A stretch of 40,281 nt of DNA, from contig CAIKXV010000224.1 of the NCBI GenBank assembly GCA_903831455.1, forward strand, positions 1 through 40,281, in the 5' to 3' direction. The DNA is from an uncultured Pseudomonadota bacterium. Its GTDB lineage: Bacteria > Pseudomonadota > Gammaproteobacteria > Burkholderiales > CAIKXV01. The position numbers and the translations under genes were made by a program. Under the pieces are notes generated by a model that did no database searches, was not told the origin of the DNA, and was given only the letters and a program-made list of their open reading frames with translations. Positions 24,208 to 33,269 of this stretch are shown in pieces (position 1 is the first letter of the stretch; the number at the start of each line of letters is the position of its first letter).

Positions 24208-25106
24208 GGCCCGCCCGGGGGAGGGCGGCGGGGCCAGTCGCGGGGCGCCGGTCCGTGGCCCGAGGGCTTGGCTCGACCGTCTGCAGCCTCCCGCAGCAGC
24301 ATCAGCTTGAGATAGCGGTAGTAGCTGCCCTCGGCGTTCGAGATCGCCAGCATCAGCCCCTGGCGGCCGTCGAGGAACCCGCCGCGAAGCAGCCAGGTGC
24401 GGACGAACGACCACGCGCCGTGCATCAGCGCGGTGCCGAGCGACCCACGCCGTCCGCTCGCGGCCAGCATGGCCGCGCTGTCGGTCGAATAGCGGTCCAT
24501 CTTGGCGATCACCTGCTCGAGGCTGGTGAAGGCCTCGTGGTCGAGCGCATGGCGAAGCCGGGGCAGCGGCCTCGCCGAGGCCTCGACCGGCAGCAGCCGC
24601 TCGTGCACCGCGTGGTGGCTGAACCGCGCGCGCCCGCGTCGCCACAGGCGGGTGACCGGATCGGGCCACCACCCCGAATGGCGCATCACGCGTCCGCAGT
24701 AGCTGGAGCGACGCGGGATGTCGTACACATCGGCCGAACGCGGATCGGAGACGACCTGTGCGATTTCGCGTGCGAGATCCGGATCCACCCACTCGTCGGC
24801 ATCCAGCGACAGGACCCAGGGCTCGCGGGCGAGATCGACCGCGCGATTCTTCTGTGCCCCGAAACCCGGCCAGTCGGCCGCCACCTCGACACGCGCGCCC
24901 AGCGAGCGGGACAGGGCCACGGTGTCGTCCCGGCTACCGCCGTCGAGCACGATGCGCTCGCGGGCGAAGGCCACGGAGGCCAGGCAGCGGCCGATGCGAG
25001 CGGCTTCGTCGCGCGCGATGATCACGACGGACACGGGGATCGATCCGGGTGCGGGCCCGGCCGATGGGCGTGCGCGCTCGAGCGACGAGGTGGCGTCTTC
25101 GATCAT
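24204..25106 (-). CDS. GT2 glycosyltransferase, WaaE/KdtX-like LPS core beta-glucosyltransferase
   Basis: 300 residues, ATG at 25104-25106. VSVVIIARDEAARIGRCL opens the GT-A fold. VLDGGSRDDTVALS, WPGFGAQKNRAVDLA, LSLDADEWVDPDL (the DxD-like Asp pair), YCGRVMRHSGWWPDPVTRLW and FSHHAVHERLLP are the specific signature of the WaaE/KdtX branch that adds glucose to heptose I of the LPS core. It overlaps both neighbours by 4 nt (ATGA), so it is translated in a coupled series with the ligase-family gene before it and the GT9 after it. The Pro/Arg-rich last 20 residues are unlike the family. Confidence 0.88.
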   Translation of the reverse strand: MIEDATSSLERARPSAGPAPGSIPVSVVIIARDEAARIGRCLASVAFARERIVLDGGSRDDTVALSRSLGARVEVAADWPGFGAQKNRAVDLAREPWVLSLDADEWVDPDLAREIAQVVSDPRSADVYDIPRRSSYCGRVMRHSGWWPDPVTRLWRRGRARFSHHAVHERLLPVEASARPLPRLRHALDHEAFTSLEQVIAKMDRYSTDSAAMLAASGRRGSLGTALMHGAWSFVRTWLLRGGFLDGRQGLMLAISNAEGSYYRYLKLMLLREAADGRAKPSGHGPAPRDWPRRPPPGGP

Positions 25107-26419
25107 GGCCTGACCTCGGGGGAGACGTGTTCCGGAGCCGCCGGCGCGGACTGCCCGTGCAGCCAGGCGCAGACGAGGCCGACCACGAGCGCGAACAGGA
25201 GACTCTCGGTGTGGTCGATGAGCAGCGAGTTGAACGCGCAGCCGAGCGCCATCCAGAGGGCGATCGCCGTGGCGAGCAGCGCCTCCACAGGCAGCGCACG
25301 CGTGCTCGAGCGTCCTGAAGGCGAGGCCGAGCCTGCCCCGTACAGACGGACCAGCAACCAGGCGAAGAGGGCGGCCGCCGGCAGGCCGGCCTGCACCGCG
25401 AGCAGCAGGAATTCGTTGTGCGGGTGATGCGGGACCTGTCGCCCGCTGCCGGCCGTGAGCGCCGCATAGCTCGCAGGAAAGGCTCCCAGCCCGTGGCCAG
25501 CCAGGGGATGCTCGCGCACCAGCGTGGCACTGTTCGACCAGAATTCGAGTCGACTGCCAATCGAGTCGTTGGCCTGCACGGGTCGGTCCGCACGCCACTC
25601 GCGAGCCTCGGAGACAGCGAGGTCGATGCGGGAACGCAGACCGTCGGCGCCGTGATAGGCCGTCACGGCTGACGCGACGACGGCCAGCAGGGCTGCGGCC
25701 ACACCGGGCCACCCTGCCCGAAGGCGGGCGGCCAGCAGCGCGAAGGCAGCCAGCACGACGTAGCCGGTGCGGCCATCGATCATGAACAGCACGTTGGCCG
25801 AGGCCAGCGCACAGGCGCACCACCAGAACACGCGGGCGCGCGTGCCTTCGGATCGAAGCCCGCGATGCGCGAAGATCAGCGCCGCCAGAGACATCAGGAG
25901 GCCATGGGTGATGTGCATCTTGAAGACGACGGCGTTGCCCGGGATGGCCTTGACCAGGCCCGAGGGCAGGCTGAGCCCTGCAGCCGCCGCGCAGGACAGC
26001 GCGAGCGTGAGCAGCATCGCGGCGCAGAACGCGTCGATCGCTCGCGCGCGAGCCGCAGGCTCGCGCAGCAGCCAGGCGAACAGTCCGATCAGCACGAGGT
26101 CGGAATACTTGCGTGCCATCGCCATGGCCTCGCTCCAGGACGCCGCGCTCCAGGCTGCGGTGAGGAGCAGCCAGCCGAGAAGCAGTGCGGCCAGCGCGGC
26201 GGGTGCCGTGGCGACGACCTGCGCCAGCGCGGGGCGCCAGCGACCGGACACGAGCCATCCCGCGAGCAGCGCGGCCAGGCAGGCATTCGCGAGCGCGGTG
26301 GACACCGGCAGGGCGAACGCGAGCGCGATCGTGGCGTTCGTGGCGAGCCGGTCGGCGCGCAGCGCCCAGCGCGGGCTTGCGGACCCGGGCACGGCCGGCG
26401 GGGCGGACTCGGTACTCAC
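25103..26419 (-). CDS. O-antigen ligase/polymerase-family membrane protein (WaaL/Wzy_C)
   Basis: 438 residues from a GTG at 26417-26419 that overlaps the TGA of the preceding methyltransferase by 4 nt. About ten to twelve hydrophobic spans are visible. The large periplasmic loop has SRLEFWSNSATLVREHPLAGHG, seen here in two halves (RLEFW and HPLAGHGLGAFP). The family signature HPHNEFLLLAVQAGLPAA follows. WaaL members join undecaprenyl-linked glycan to lipid A-core in the periplasm; Wzy members polymerise repeat units. Sequence motifs alone do not separate the two. The position next to two LPS-core transferases favours WaaL. Confidence 0.85.
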   Translation of the reverse strand: MSTESAPPAVPGSASPRWALRADRLATNATIALAFALPVSTALANACLAALLAGWLVSGRWRPALAQVVATAPAALAALLLGWLLLTAAWSAASWSEAMAMARKYSDLVLIGLFAWLLREPAARARAIDAFCAAMLLTLALSCAAAAGLSLPSGLVKAIPGNAVVFKMHITHGLLMSLAALIFAHRGLRSEGTRARVFWWCACALASANVLFMIDGRTGYVVLAAFALLAARLRAGWPGVAAALLAVVASAVTAYHGADGLRSRIDLAVSEAREWRADRPVQANDSIGSRLEFWSNSATLVREHPLAGHGLGAFPASYAALTAGSGRQVPHHPHNEFLLLAVQAGLPAAALFAWLLVRLYGAGSASPSGRSSTRALPVEALLATAIALWMALGCAFNSLLIDHTESLLFALVVGLVCAWLHGQSAPAAPEHVSPEVRP

Positions 26420-27201
26420 TTGACGGCGAAGGCGATCAGCGACTTGCGCAGCGAGGGCACGGCATCGCGCACGGCGGTGCCCAGCGAGCGCACGCGGGAC
26501 CAGCCGCTGCGCCAGCGACGCGAGCGCAGGTAGCGCACGTCGATGTCGCGAAAGCCGGCCGCCGAGAGCAGCAGCGCGAGCTCGTCGCGGGTGAACTCGC
26601 GGTTGTGGCGCAGCGGGAAGTAGGACCGGCCACCGTGCAGCACCGGCTCGGCGTGAAGGTAATGCTCGGCGTAGTCGTACGTGATGTTGCGTCCGCGCAG
26701 CAGGCGGACGCGGTTCCTGAGTGCCGCGACGTTGGGGACATCCACTTCGAGCAGCCCACCCGGCACGAGCACCCGGTGGATCTCGCGCATCGCCGGCAGG
26801 TGCGAGTGGCTGAAGTGCTCCAGCACCTGGCAGCAGGTGACCGCGTCGAAGCTCGCGTCCGGGTAGGGCAGCGGTTCGCTCTCGACGTTGCAGACCCGGA
26901 AGTCGATCGGGCCCCCGTGCCGCGCCGCCGTGTCGTAGGCCACCGGATAGCGCACGCGCATGTCCTCGTGATCGACCCCGTGGCACTCGTGTCCCAGCGC
27001 ATGGAGCAGCGCGAGCAGCTGGCCATGCCCGGAGCCGACATCGAGTACCCGGCGCCGCCCCTGCAGGCGCTCCGCGATCTCCACGAACCGATCCACGCTC
27101 CCGCGGAACACGTCCTCCATCGCGGGGTCGTCGGCGTCGTGCAGGCGCCCGGCCGCATGCAGCGCGATCGCCTTCGCCTCGAGTTCAGTTCGACGCAACA
27201 C
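26416..27201 (-). CDS. Class I SAM-dependent methyltransferase
   Basis: 261 residues from a GTG at 27199-27201, preceded by AAGGAG about 6 nt upstream, which supports this non-ATG start. Motifs are VLDVGSGHGQLLALL (SAM motif I), GVDHEDMRVRYPVAYD, FDAVTCCQVLEHFSHSHL (motif IV) and VLVPGGLLEVDVPN, followed by RNITYDYAEHYLH and REFTRDELALLLSAAGF, typical of Methyltransf_11 enzymes in glycan loci. It lies 30 bp after the WbpM-like gene and overlaps the ligase gene by 4 nt (GTGA). Probable sugar O-methylation in the O-chain; the target is unknown. Confidence 0.85.
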   Translation of the reverse strand: MLRRTELEAKAIALHAAGRLHDADDPAMEDVFRGSVDRFVEIAERLQGRRRVLDVGSGHGQLLALLHALGHECHGVDHEDMRVRYPVAYDTAARHGGPIDFRVCNVESEPLPYPDASFDAVTCCQVLEHFSHSHLPAMREIHRVLVPGGLLEVDVPNVAALRNRVRLLRGRNITYDYAEHYLHAEPVLHGGRSYFPLRHNREFTRDELALLLSAAGFRDIDVRYLRSRRWRSGWSRVRSLGTAVRDAVPSLRKSLIAFAVK

Positions 27202-27231
27202 CCGTCTCCTTCGGACCGCTGGCGGGGCCGT

Positions 27232-29214
27232 TCATGGTCTGTCCGGCTGGGCGGAGGGCGATGCGCCTGATTGCGGCGCGGGTTCCACGCGATCGGCTGC
27301 CTGCGTCGACGAGCCCGTGCCGGGCGCGTCGACCGCCCGCCGATGCGCCGATCCCGGGGGGCTGGCGGCCTCGTCGAGCCCCTGCGGCTGGTACTCGGGC
27401 ACGAAGCGCGCGAGCTCGCGCTTGATCGCATCGTCCTCCGGCGGGTCGTTCGCGAGCGTGGCGAGCCATCGGTCCAGCGCGGACAGGACATCGTCGCCGG
27501 ATGCGCGCGCCTTCGCGATGCGCAGCTTCGGGTGCGGCGTGCCCAGCGTCTGCTCGTCGTCGGCGAGGGGTTCCTCGTAGAGTTTCTCGCCGGGGCGCAG
27601 GCCGGTGTAGACGATGCGGATCTCCTCGGTACCGAACCCCGATAGCCGGATCATTTCGCGCGCGAGATCGGCGATGCGTACCGGCTCGCCCATGTCCAGC
27701 ACGAAGATCTCGCCCCCGCGCCCCATCAGCCCGGCCTGCAGCACCAGTTGGGCGGCCTCGGGGATCGACATGAAGTAGCGGGTGATGTTCGGGTCGGTTA
27801 CCGTCACCGGGCCGCCAGCGGCGATCTGCTCGCGGAAGCGGGGGATCACGCTGCCGGTGCTGCCCAGCACGTTGCCGAATCGCACCATCACGAAGCGGGT
27901 GGTGCGGGCCGGCTCCTGCAGCCGCTCGCAGGCCATCTCGGCCAGGCGCTTGGTCGCCCCCATCACGTTGGTGGGGTTGACCGCCTTGTCGGTGGACACC
28001 AGCACGAACTTGTCCGCGCCGGACGCGATCGCCGCGCGGGCGGTCGCGAGCGTGCCGGCGACGTTGTTGAGCACCGCCTCGGCACAGTTGTCGGTTTCCA
28101 TCAGCGGCACGTGCTTGTAGGCGGCAGCGTGGAGGACTACCTGCGGTTGCCACTTCGCGAATACCTGGGCCAGCCTCGGCGCGGAGCGGACGTCGGCGGC
28201 GATCGCCGTGATCGCGACCTGCGGATGCTCGCGGGCGAACTCCTGCTCGATCGTGTAGAGCGCGTACTCGGAGGCGTCGAGCATCACCAGCCGCGCCGGC
28301 GCGAAGCGGGCGACCTGGCGGCACAGCTCCGAGCCGATCGAGCCCCCGGCGCCGGTGACCAGCACCGTGCGCCCGCGGATCCAGCCGTTGAGGCCCGCGT
28401 CGTCGAGCACGACCGGATCGCGTCCGAGCAGGTCGTCGAGTTCCACGTCGCGCAGCTGCGAGACCGTGACCCTGCCGCTGGCGAGATCGTCGAACGAGGG
28501 CACGGTGAGCACGCGCAGGCCGGCGTCGGCGGCGCGCTCGGCCGCGCGGCGCCTCGCCGCGTGGCCGGAGCCCGGCATCGCGATGACGGCGTGGGTGACC
28601 CAGGGCAGGGACTCGCGCGCGCGGGCGATCCGATCGAGTCCCCCGAGCACCTTCACGCCATGGATCGAGCGGCCGTGCTTGCCGCCGTTGTCGTCGAACA
28701 GCCCGGCCACCCGCCATTGCGGGGCGGCGGCGAGTTCGCCGACCAGGCGGGCGCCGGCATCCCCGGCCCCGAGGACGAAGACGCCTCGGCTCTCCCCGAG
28801 CGGCAGCTGGCCTCGTCGCTCGCGCCAGGCGCGATAGAGCAGCCGGCTCGCGCCCATCATCACCGCGAGCAGCAGCGGGTCGATCAGCAGCACCGAGCGT
28901 GGCACGCCGGTGGGTTGCGGCTGCAGCGCGAGCCCGAGGGCGACCAGCGCCCCCGCCGCCGACACCGCCACGGCGATCCGCAGCAGGTCGGAGACGCTGG
29001 CGTAGCGCCAGATGCCGCGGTAGAGGCCGAAGGTCCAGAAGACCACCGCCTGCAGGGGAACGACCCACGCCAGCGACTCGAGCATCGCGCTGAAGTACGG
29101 CTCGGGTACCTCCAGGTTCAGCCGGAGCCAGAACGCGAGGCACCACGCGAGCGCGGCCACGACCACGTCGTGGCCGAACGCGACGAGCGTGCGGGGACCT
29201 ACGCCGAACGGCAT
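27232..29214 (-). CDS. Membrane-bound UDP-sugar 4,6-dehydratase (WbpM/CapD/FlaA1 family)
   Basis: 660 residues, ATG at 29212-29214. There are four N-terminal membrane spans (to about residue 145). A first, non-catalytic Rossmann domain has VFVLGAGDAGARLVGEL. The catalytic SDR domain starts at about residue 283 with VLVTGAGGSIGSELCRQV, then HAAAYKHVPLMETDN, STDKAVNPTNVMGATK (Met in place of the usual SDR Tyr, as known for this family), MVRFGNVLGSTGSVIP and GLRPGEKLYEEPL. WbpM converts UDP-GlcNAc to the 4-keto-6-deoxy sugar on the way to QuiNAc/FucNAc. About 50 C-terminal residues (Ala/Ser/Pro/Gln-rich) exceed the family. It is next to the WbpL-like gene, as in Pseudomonas O-antigen loci. Confidence 0.92.
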   Translation of the reverse strand: MPFGVGPRTLVAFGHDVVVAALAWCLAFWLRLNLEVPEPYFSAMLESLAWVVPLQAVVFWTFGLYRGIWRYASVSDLLRIAVAVSAAGALVALGLALQPQPTGVPRSVLLIDPLLLAVMMGASRLLYRAWRERRGQLPLGESRGVFVLGAGDAGARLVGELAAAPQWRVAGLFDDNGGKHGRSIHGVKVLGGLDRIARARESLPWVTHAVIAMPGSGHAARRRAAERAADAGLRVLTVPSFDDLASGRVTVSQLRDVELDDLLGRDPVVLDDAGLNGWIRGRTVLVTGAGGSIGSELCRQVARFAPARLVMLDASEYALYTIEQEFAREHPQVAITAIAADVRSAPRLAQVFAKWQPQVVLHAAAYKHVPLMETDNCAEAVLNNVAGTLATARAAIASGADKFVLVSTDKAVNPTNVMGATKRLAEMACERLQEPARTTRFVMVRFGNVLGSTGSVIPRFREQIAAGGPVTVTDPNITRYFMSIPEAAQLVLQAGLMGRGGEIFVLDMGEPVRIADLAREMIRLSGFGTEEIRIVYTGLRPGEKLYEEPLADDEQTLGTPHPKLRIAKARASGDDVLSALDRWLATLANDPPEDDAIKRELARFVPEYQPQGLDEAASPPGSAHRRAVDAPGTGSSTQAADRVEPAPQSGASPSAQPDRP

Positions 29215-29356
29215 TGCCAGGCTCCGGTGCGCCGAGGGGGTGACGAGGGAACGCGCGGACTCGAGCGTCCCGGGTCCCGCAACCCCGTGCGCTGGCCTCG
29301 ACACGCCAGGAGGTACGAAAAGCCGGACGGCGTCCGCCGCCGGATGATACCCCCGC

Positions 29357-30376
29357 TCACTCCCCCCGTCGGGCGGGCAGGCGCCGGTCGATCCACGCCA
29401 TCGCCGCCAGCGTGATGGCCAGCCACAGCGCGAGCAGCAGGCCTTGCGCGAGCCCGTCCAGTTCCAGCGCGGTGAGCGCGACCGCCGCACTGAAGGCCAT
29501 CGCCGCGTATTCGGCCAGGGCGACGCGCCGATGCGTCCAGCCGGAGCGGACGAGCCTCTGGAAATAGTGCTGCCGATGCGCGCGCCAGATCTTCTCGCCC
29601 CGCAGCAGGCGTCGGCCGAGCGTGATCGAGGCATCGAGGCAGAAGGGCGCGAAGGCGAGCGCGGGGAACCACACCGGCCAGTAGCCGGCCGTGATGCCGA
29701 TGGCCCCGAGCGCGCCCGCGAGGAAACCGAGGGGAATCGCGCCCACGTCGCCCATGAAGATGCGCGCGGGGTGGAAGTTGACGCGCAGGAAGGCGACCGC
29801 CGCCAGCGCGATCGCGGCCGACAGCGCCGCGCCGCCGGTATCGCCCACGCGCAGGAAGCCGGCGGCCAGCGCGCTGAAGCCGATCGCGGCCATGCCGCCG
29901 GACAGGCCGTCGGCGCCGTCCATGAAGTTGTACAGGTTGATCGCCCAGCCCAGCGCCAGCACGGCCACGGGCACGGCCAGGATTCCCAGCCAGCCGGCAG
30001 GCCAGTGCGCGACGTCCGGGGCGAACAGCAGGAACACGGTGGCCACGAGCAGGTGGGCGGCCAGCCGGACCAGCGCCGGCAGCCCGCGGAAATCATCGAC
30101 CAGCGACACCGCGGCGAGCGCCACCGCGCCGCTGGCGAGCCACGCGGCCAGCGGCCAGGCCGGCATCACGGCCAGTGCGGCGGCGAGCGTGCCGGCGAGG
30201 ATGGCGATCCCGCCCGATCGCGGCGTCGGGGTATGGTGCAGCGAGCGCTCGTTCGGATGATCGACCGGCATCCAGCGTCGTCCGGGACCGAGCAGCCAGG
30301 GCAGCACGAGGAGCGCCACGCCGAAGGCGAGCAGGGGGGAGACCACCGCGAGCCACTGCGCGAGCACCGGATTCAT
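29357..30376 (-). CDS. Undecaprenyl-phosphate glycosyl-1-phosphate transferase (WbpL/WecA/MraY family)
   Basis: 339 residues, ATG at 30374-30376, about ten to eleven membrane spans. Family signatures are DHPNERSLHHTPTPRSGG (first cytoplasmic loop), SLVDDFRGLP (the DD metal/lipid site), NLYNFMDGADGLSGGMA (catalytic NxxNFMDG), NFHPARIFMGDVGAIPLGF and AHRQHYFQRLVRSGW (the HRxH-type sugar-recognition loop). It starts O-antigen units by moving a HexNAc-1-phosphate, in WbpL FucNAc or QuiNAc, onto undecaprenyl phosphate. The adjacent WbpM-like dehydratase would provide that sugar. It follows the FnlC-like gene by 48 bp. Confidence 0.92.
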   Translation of the reverse strand: MNPVLAQWLAVVSPLLAFGVALLVLPWLLGPGRRWMPVDHPNERSLHHTPTPRSGGIAILAGTLAAALAVMPAWPLAAWLASGAVALAAVSLVDDFRGLPALVRLAAHLLVATVFLLFAPDVAHWPAGWLGILAVPVAVLALGWAINLYNFMDGADGLSGGMAAIGFSALAAGFLRVGDTGGAALSAAIALAAVAFLRVNFHPARIFMGDVGAIPLGFLAGALGAIGITAGYWPVWFPALAFAPFCLDASITLGRRLLRGEKIWRAHRQHYFQRLVRSGWTHRRVALAEYAAMAFSAAVALTALELDGLAQGLLLALWLAITLAAMAWIDRRLPARRGE

Positions 30377-30424
30377 GGCGTCGAACGTCGCGGGGACGGG
30401 GCGTGAGGCATCGTCGGGGTCGCC

Positions 30425-31603
30425 TCAGCCGCGCCGCCAGACCACGCGGTTCACGTAGTCGGTGTAGCTCAGCAGGATGCGCAGCACCTTCTCCGAGACC
30501 GCGGGCCGGTGGTAGTCGGGCACCGGCGCCGGGAAGCGCGGAATGCCCTCGGCCGCGGCGCCGGGCCCGGGCAGTCCGGCGATGCGGCCGCGGCCCTGGG
30601 AGGCGAGGATCTCCAGCGCCTGGAGTACCCGCTCGGGAGCGAGGCCGGTCATCATCACCGTGGCCTCTTCCATGCCCTCGGGGCGCTCGTGCGCCTCGCG
30701 CAGGTTGAGCGCGGGGAAGTCGAGGATCGAGGCTTCCTCGTTGATGGTGCCGCTGTCGGAGAGCACCGCGTGCGCCTCGGCCTGCAGCTTCACGTAGTCG
30801 AGGAAGCCGAAGGGCGGGTGCAGTTCCACGAGCGGGTCGAGCGCGATGCCCTCGGCCTCGAGCCTGCGCCGGGTACGCGGATGGGTGCTGAAGACGATGC
30901 GCTGGCCGTAGCGGCGGGCGACTGCCGCGAGTACCGCGGCGATGCGCGCGGCGCCTCCGGGTGCGTCGACGTTCTCCTCGCGGTGCAGGCTCACCACGAA
31001 ATAGGCGCGGGGCTGCAGGCCGAGCCGGTCGAGCACGTCCGAGGCGCGGATGCGAGGCAGGTAGTGGTGCAGTACCTCGTGCATCGGGCTGCCGGTGCGG
31101 ATCACCCGGTCGGGCGGCAGCCCCTCGCGCAGCAGGTACTCGCGCGCGATGTCGCTGTAGGTGAGGTTGATGTCGGCGATATGGTCGACCAGCCGCCGGT
31201 TGATCTCCTCGGGCACGCGGTCGTCGAAGCAGCGGTTGCCGGCCTCCATGTGGAAGACCGGGATGCGCAGCCGGCGTGCGGCGATCGCAGCCAGGCAACT
31301 GTTGGTGTCGCCCAGGATCAGCACCGCGTCCGGCGCTTCTTCACGCAGCACCGGTTCGATGCGGATCAGGCTGTTGCCGATGGTGGCGAGCGCGCTGGCC
31401 CCGTCGGCGGCGGCGTCCAGGTAGTGGTCGGGACGGCGGATGCCCAGTTCCTCGAAGAACACCGCGTTGAGGCCCGGGTCGTAGTTCTGCCCGGTATGCA
31501 CCAGCCGCAGGTCGGTGGCCTCGTCGAGGCGGGCGAGCACGCGCGAGAGCCGGATCAGTTCCGGGCGCGTGCCGACGATTGCCACCACCTTGAGCTTGTT
31601 CAT
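30425..31603 (-). CDS. fnlC: UDP-N-acetyl-L-fucosamine synthase-type 2-epimerase (FnlC/WbjD/CapG)
   Basis: 392 residues, ATG at 31601-31603. UDP-GlcNAc 2-epimerase fold: VGTRPELIRLSRVL, LVHTGQNYDPGLN, ILGDTNSCLAA, FHMEAGNRCFDDRVPEE, SLHREENVD, STHPRTRRRLEAEG and SDSGTINEEASIL with AHERPEGMEEA. The NRCFD and SGTINEE variants mark the FnlC/CapG branch, not WecB, which reads SGGIQEE. It carries out the last step to UDP-L-FucNAc by C2 epimerisation of the talosamine intermediate. FnlA- and FnlB-like genes lie upstream on the same strand, but separated from it by an unusual 526-bp gap. Confidence 0.9.
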   Translation of the reverse strand: MNKLKVVAIVGTRPELIRLSRVLARLDEATDLRLVHTGQNYDPGLNAVFFEELGIRRPDHYLDAAADGASALATIGNSLIRIEPVLREEAPDAVLILGDTNSCLAAIAARRLRIPVFHMEAGNRCFDDRVPEEINRRLVDHIADINLTYSDIAREYLLREGLPPDRVIRTGSPMHEVLHHYLPRIRASDVLDRLGLQPRAYFVVSLHREENVDAPGGAARIAAVLAAVARRYGQRIVFSTHPRTRRRLEAEGIALDPLVELHPPFGFLDYVKLQAEAHAVLSDSGTINEEASILDFPALNLREAHERPEGMEEATVMMTGLAPERVLQALEILASQGRGRIAGLPGPGAAAEGIPRFPAPVPDYHRPAVSEKVLRILLSYTDYVNRVVWRRG

Positions 31604-32129
31604 CGGAGGGTCCTGTCGGACGCCGGACAGAAGGCGCGCCGGTGAGGGATGCGGCGGGCGAATGCTGCATTGCCGGAGGGCGGGGCCGGCGGGCCTGCCG
31701 TTGCGCCCGACCCGGCGACACGCACCCCGATGCCCGTCCGAACTCCCGAGTTTAAGTCAGGAGGACCCCCCTCGTCAGGTTGCGTACCCCGTGCCGCCTG
31801 CGCCTGCGGAGGTGCTCGATGCGGTGCAACGCCCCGCGCGCGCGCGGCGGCGGTGACTGGACAGGCGACAGGCCGCGTCGCCCCGCGGTGCGGTCCCCGG
31901 GCGCGGCGGACACGAAGCGACCTCGTCGGATCGATGACAGTCGGGGCGAGGCGAGGTCTGGCCGCCGCACGCGGGTTGTCGACGCTGCACCGTCGTCGCC
32001 CCGGCCGCGTTCGTGCGCCTGGTGGCGGAATGCCCCGGGCCGGGCCGGAGAGTCCCGGGCCGCCGTCGCCGTCGGCCTCGGTGCCGGTCTCGGCCGACCT
32101 GCTTGGGGTTCACCCGCCGGACGCGGCGA
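31604..32129. other. 526-bp gap inside the polysaccharide operon
   Basis: No supported gene on either strand. Weak features are a 12-bp palindrome AACTCCCGAGTT at 31741-31752 and an adjacent TTTAAGTCAGGAGG. The gap separates fnlB from fnlC, which are normally adjacent. It may hold an internal promoter or the remains of a lost gene. Confidence 0.5.
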
Positions 32130-33269
32130 TCAGACCGGCTCGCTCCAGGTGTCGGGCGCGGCGGAGTCGAAGATCTCGTGCGACCAGAACAGGGTGAACA
32201 GCGGGGCAGTGCCCACGTTGCGGATGTCGTGGGTGTGCAGCGTCGGCATGTCGACGAACACCGGCCGCTCGCCACTCACCCGGAACTCGTGCACGCCCGT
32301 GTCGTGCAGGCGGCGCACCCGGATCAGGGCCTCGCCCGAGGCGACCAGAAAGCGCTCGATCTTGCGGCGGTGGAAGTGGTTGCCGCGCACGGCCCCGGGC
32401 TCGGTCCAGGATGCGAAGCACTGGCCGCCATGATGGGTCTTCACCGCTTCGAACAGACGGCCACGCGCATCCGAGCGCCAGTCGAGCGCGACCGGATAGT
32501 GGCGGGGAAAGCGGCTCGCGCGCAGCGTGTTGAACAGCTCGAGGTCGAGGTCGGTGTGAAAACGCGGCAGCGTGCCGGTGGCGTAGTCCGCCTGCATCGC
32601 CTGCAGCCGGGCAAGCGCCTCGGAGATGCGCATGCGTTCGCCATCGGGCGAACGGGGGCCCGAGCGACCCTCCTCGATGGCGGCGACGATGAGATCGCAG
32701 GCGCGCTGCGCGTGGAACAGTTCGACCTCGCCGTCGACGGTGATGCGCGGCGGCTCGCCCTCGGCGAGCTGATGGCAGAAGGTGGCGATCGCGGAGTTGT
32801 AGTGGGGTCGCCCGCCCTCGCCGAACAGGTGCGGGAATCGGATGTCGGTGAAGGGCGATCCCTGGCGCGCGGCCCACTCGCCGAGGATGCCTGCCGCCTC
32901 GCGCTTGGATCGCCCGTAGACGGAGAGCGAGGCGGCGGGCAGGTTCGGGTCGCGGCTGTGCACCGAGTTCGCGTAGAGCAGGTGGGCGCGACTGCCGCTC
33001 CCCTGCAGCGCCTCGACCAGGGTGCGGGCCAGGGCCGGATTGCCCGCGGCGACCTCGGCCTCGGGCGCGCGGTTGATGCCGGCGAGGTGGACCACGGCGT
33101 CGGCGTCGGCCACCGCCGCGCGCAGCCGATCCGGCTCCGAGAAGGTTGCGCGGTCGATCGGGATGGCGACCCAACCCTCGCGCATGCGCAGCGCGCAGCG
33201 CAGGTGCCAGCCGAGAAAGCCCGCGGCGCCGGTGATGGCGACTCGACGCGGGACCGGCGTCCGGGTCAT
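32130..33269 (-). CDS. fnlB: Bifunctional SDR/cupin reductase-epimerase for UDP-FucNAc (FnlB/WbjC/CapF)
   Basis: 379 residues, ATG at 33267-33269, overlapping the fnlA stop by 4 nt. The N-terminal SDR domain has VAITGAAGFLGWHL, DAVVHLAGINR and YGRSKREAAG (the Tyr-Lys catalytic pair). The C-terminal cupin domain, from about residue 265, shows QCFASWTEPGAVRGNHFHRRK (split GQCFASW and GNHFHRRKIERF), RFLVASGEALIRVR, MPTLHTHDIRNVG and LFWSHEIFD, exactly the CapF plan. The cupin epimerises and the SDR domain reduces the 4-keto intermediate to UDP-2-acetamido-2,6-dideoxy-L-talose. The product is passed to FnlC. Confidence 0.92.
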   Translation of the reverse strand: MTRTPVPRRVAITGAAGFLGWHLRCALRMREGWVAIPIDRATFSEPDRLRAAVADADAVVHLAGINRAPEAEVAAGNPALARTLVEALQGSGSRAHLLYANSVHSRDPNLPAASLSVYGRSKREAAGILGEWAARQGSPFTDIRFPHLFGEGGRPHYNSAIATFCHQLAEGEPPRITVDGEVELFHAQRACDLIVAAIEEGRSGPRSPDGERMRISEALARLQAMQADYATGTLPRFHTDLDLELFNTLRASRFPRHYPVALDWRSDARGRLFEAVKTHHGGQCFASWTEPGAVRGNHFHRRKIERFLVASGEALIRVRRLHDTGVHEFRVSGERPVFVDMPTLHTHDIRNVGTAPLFTLFWSHEIFDSAAPDTWSEPV

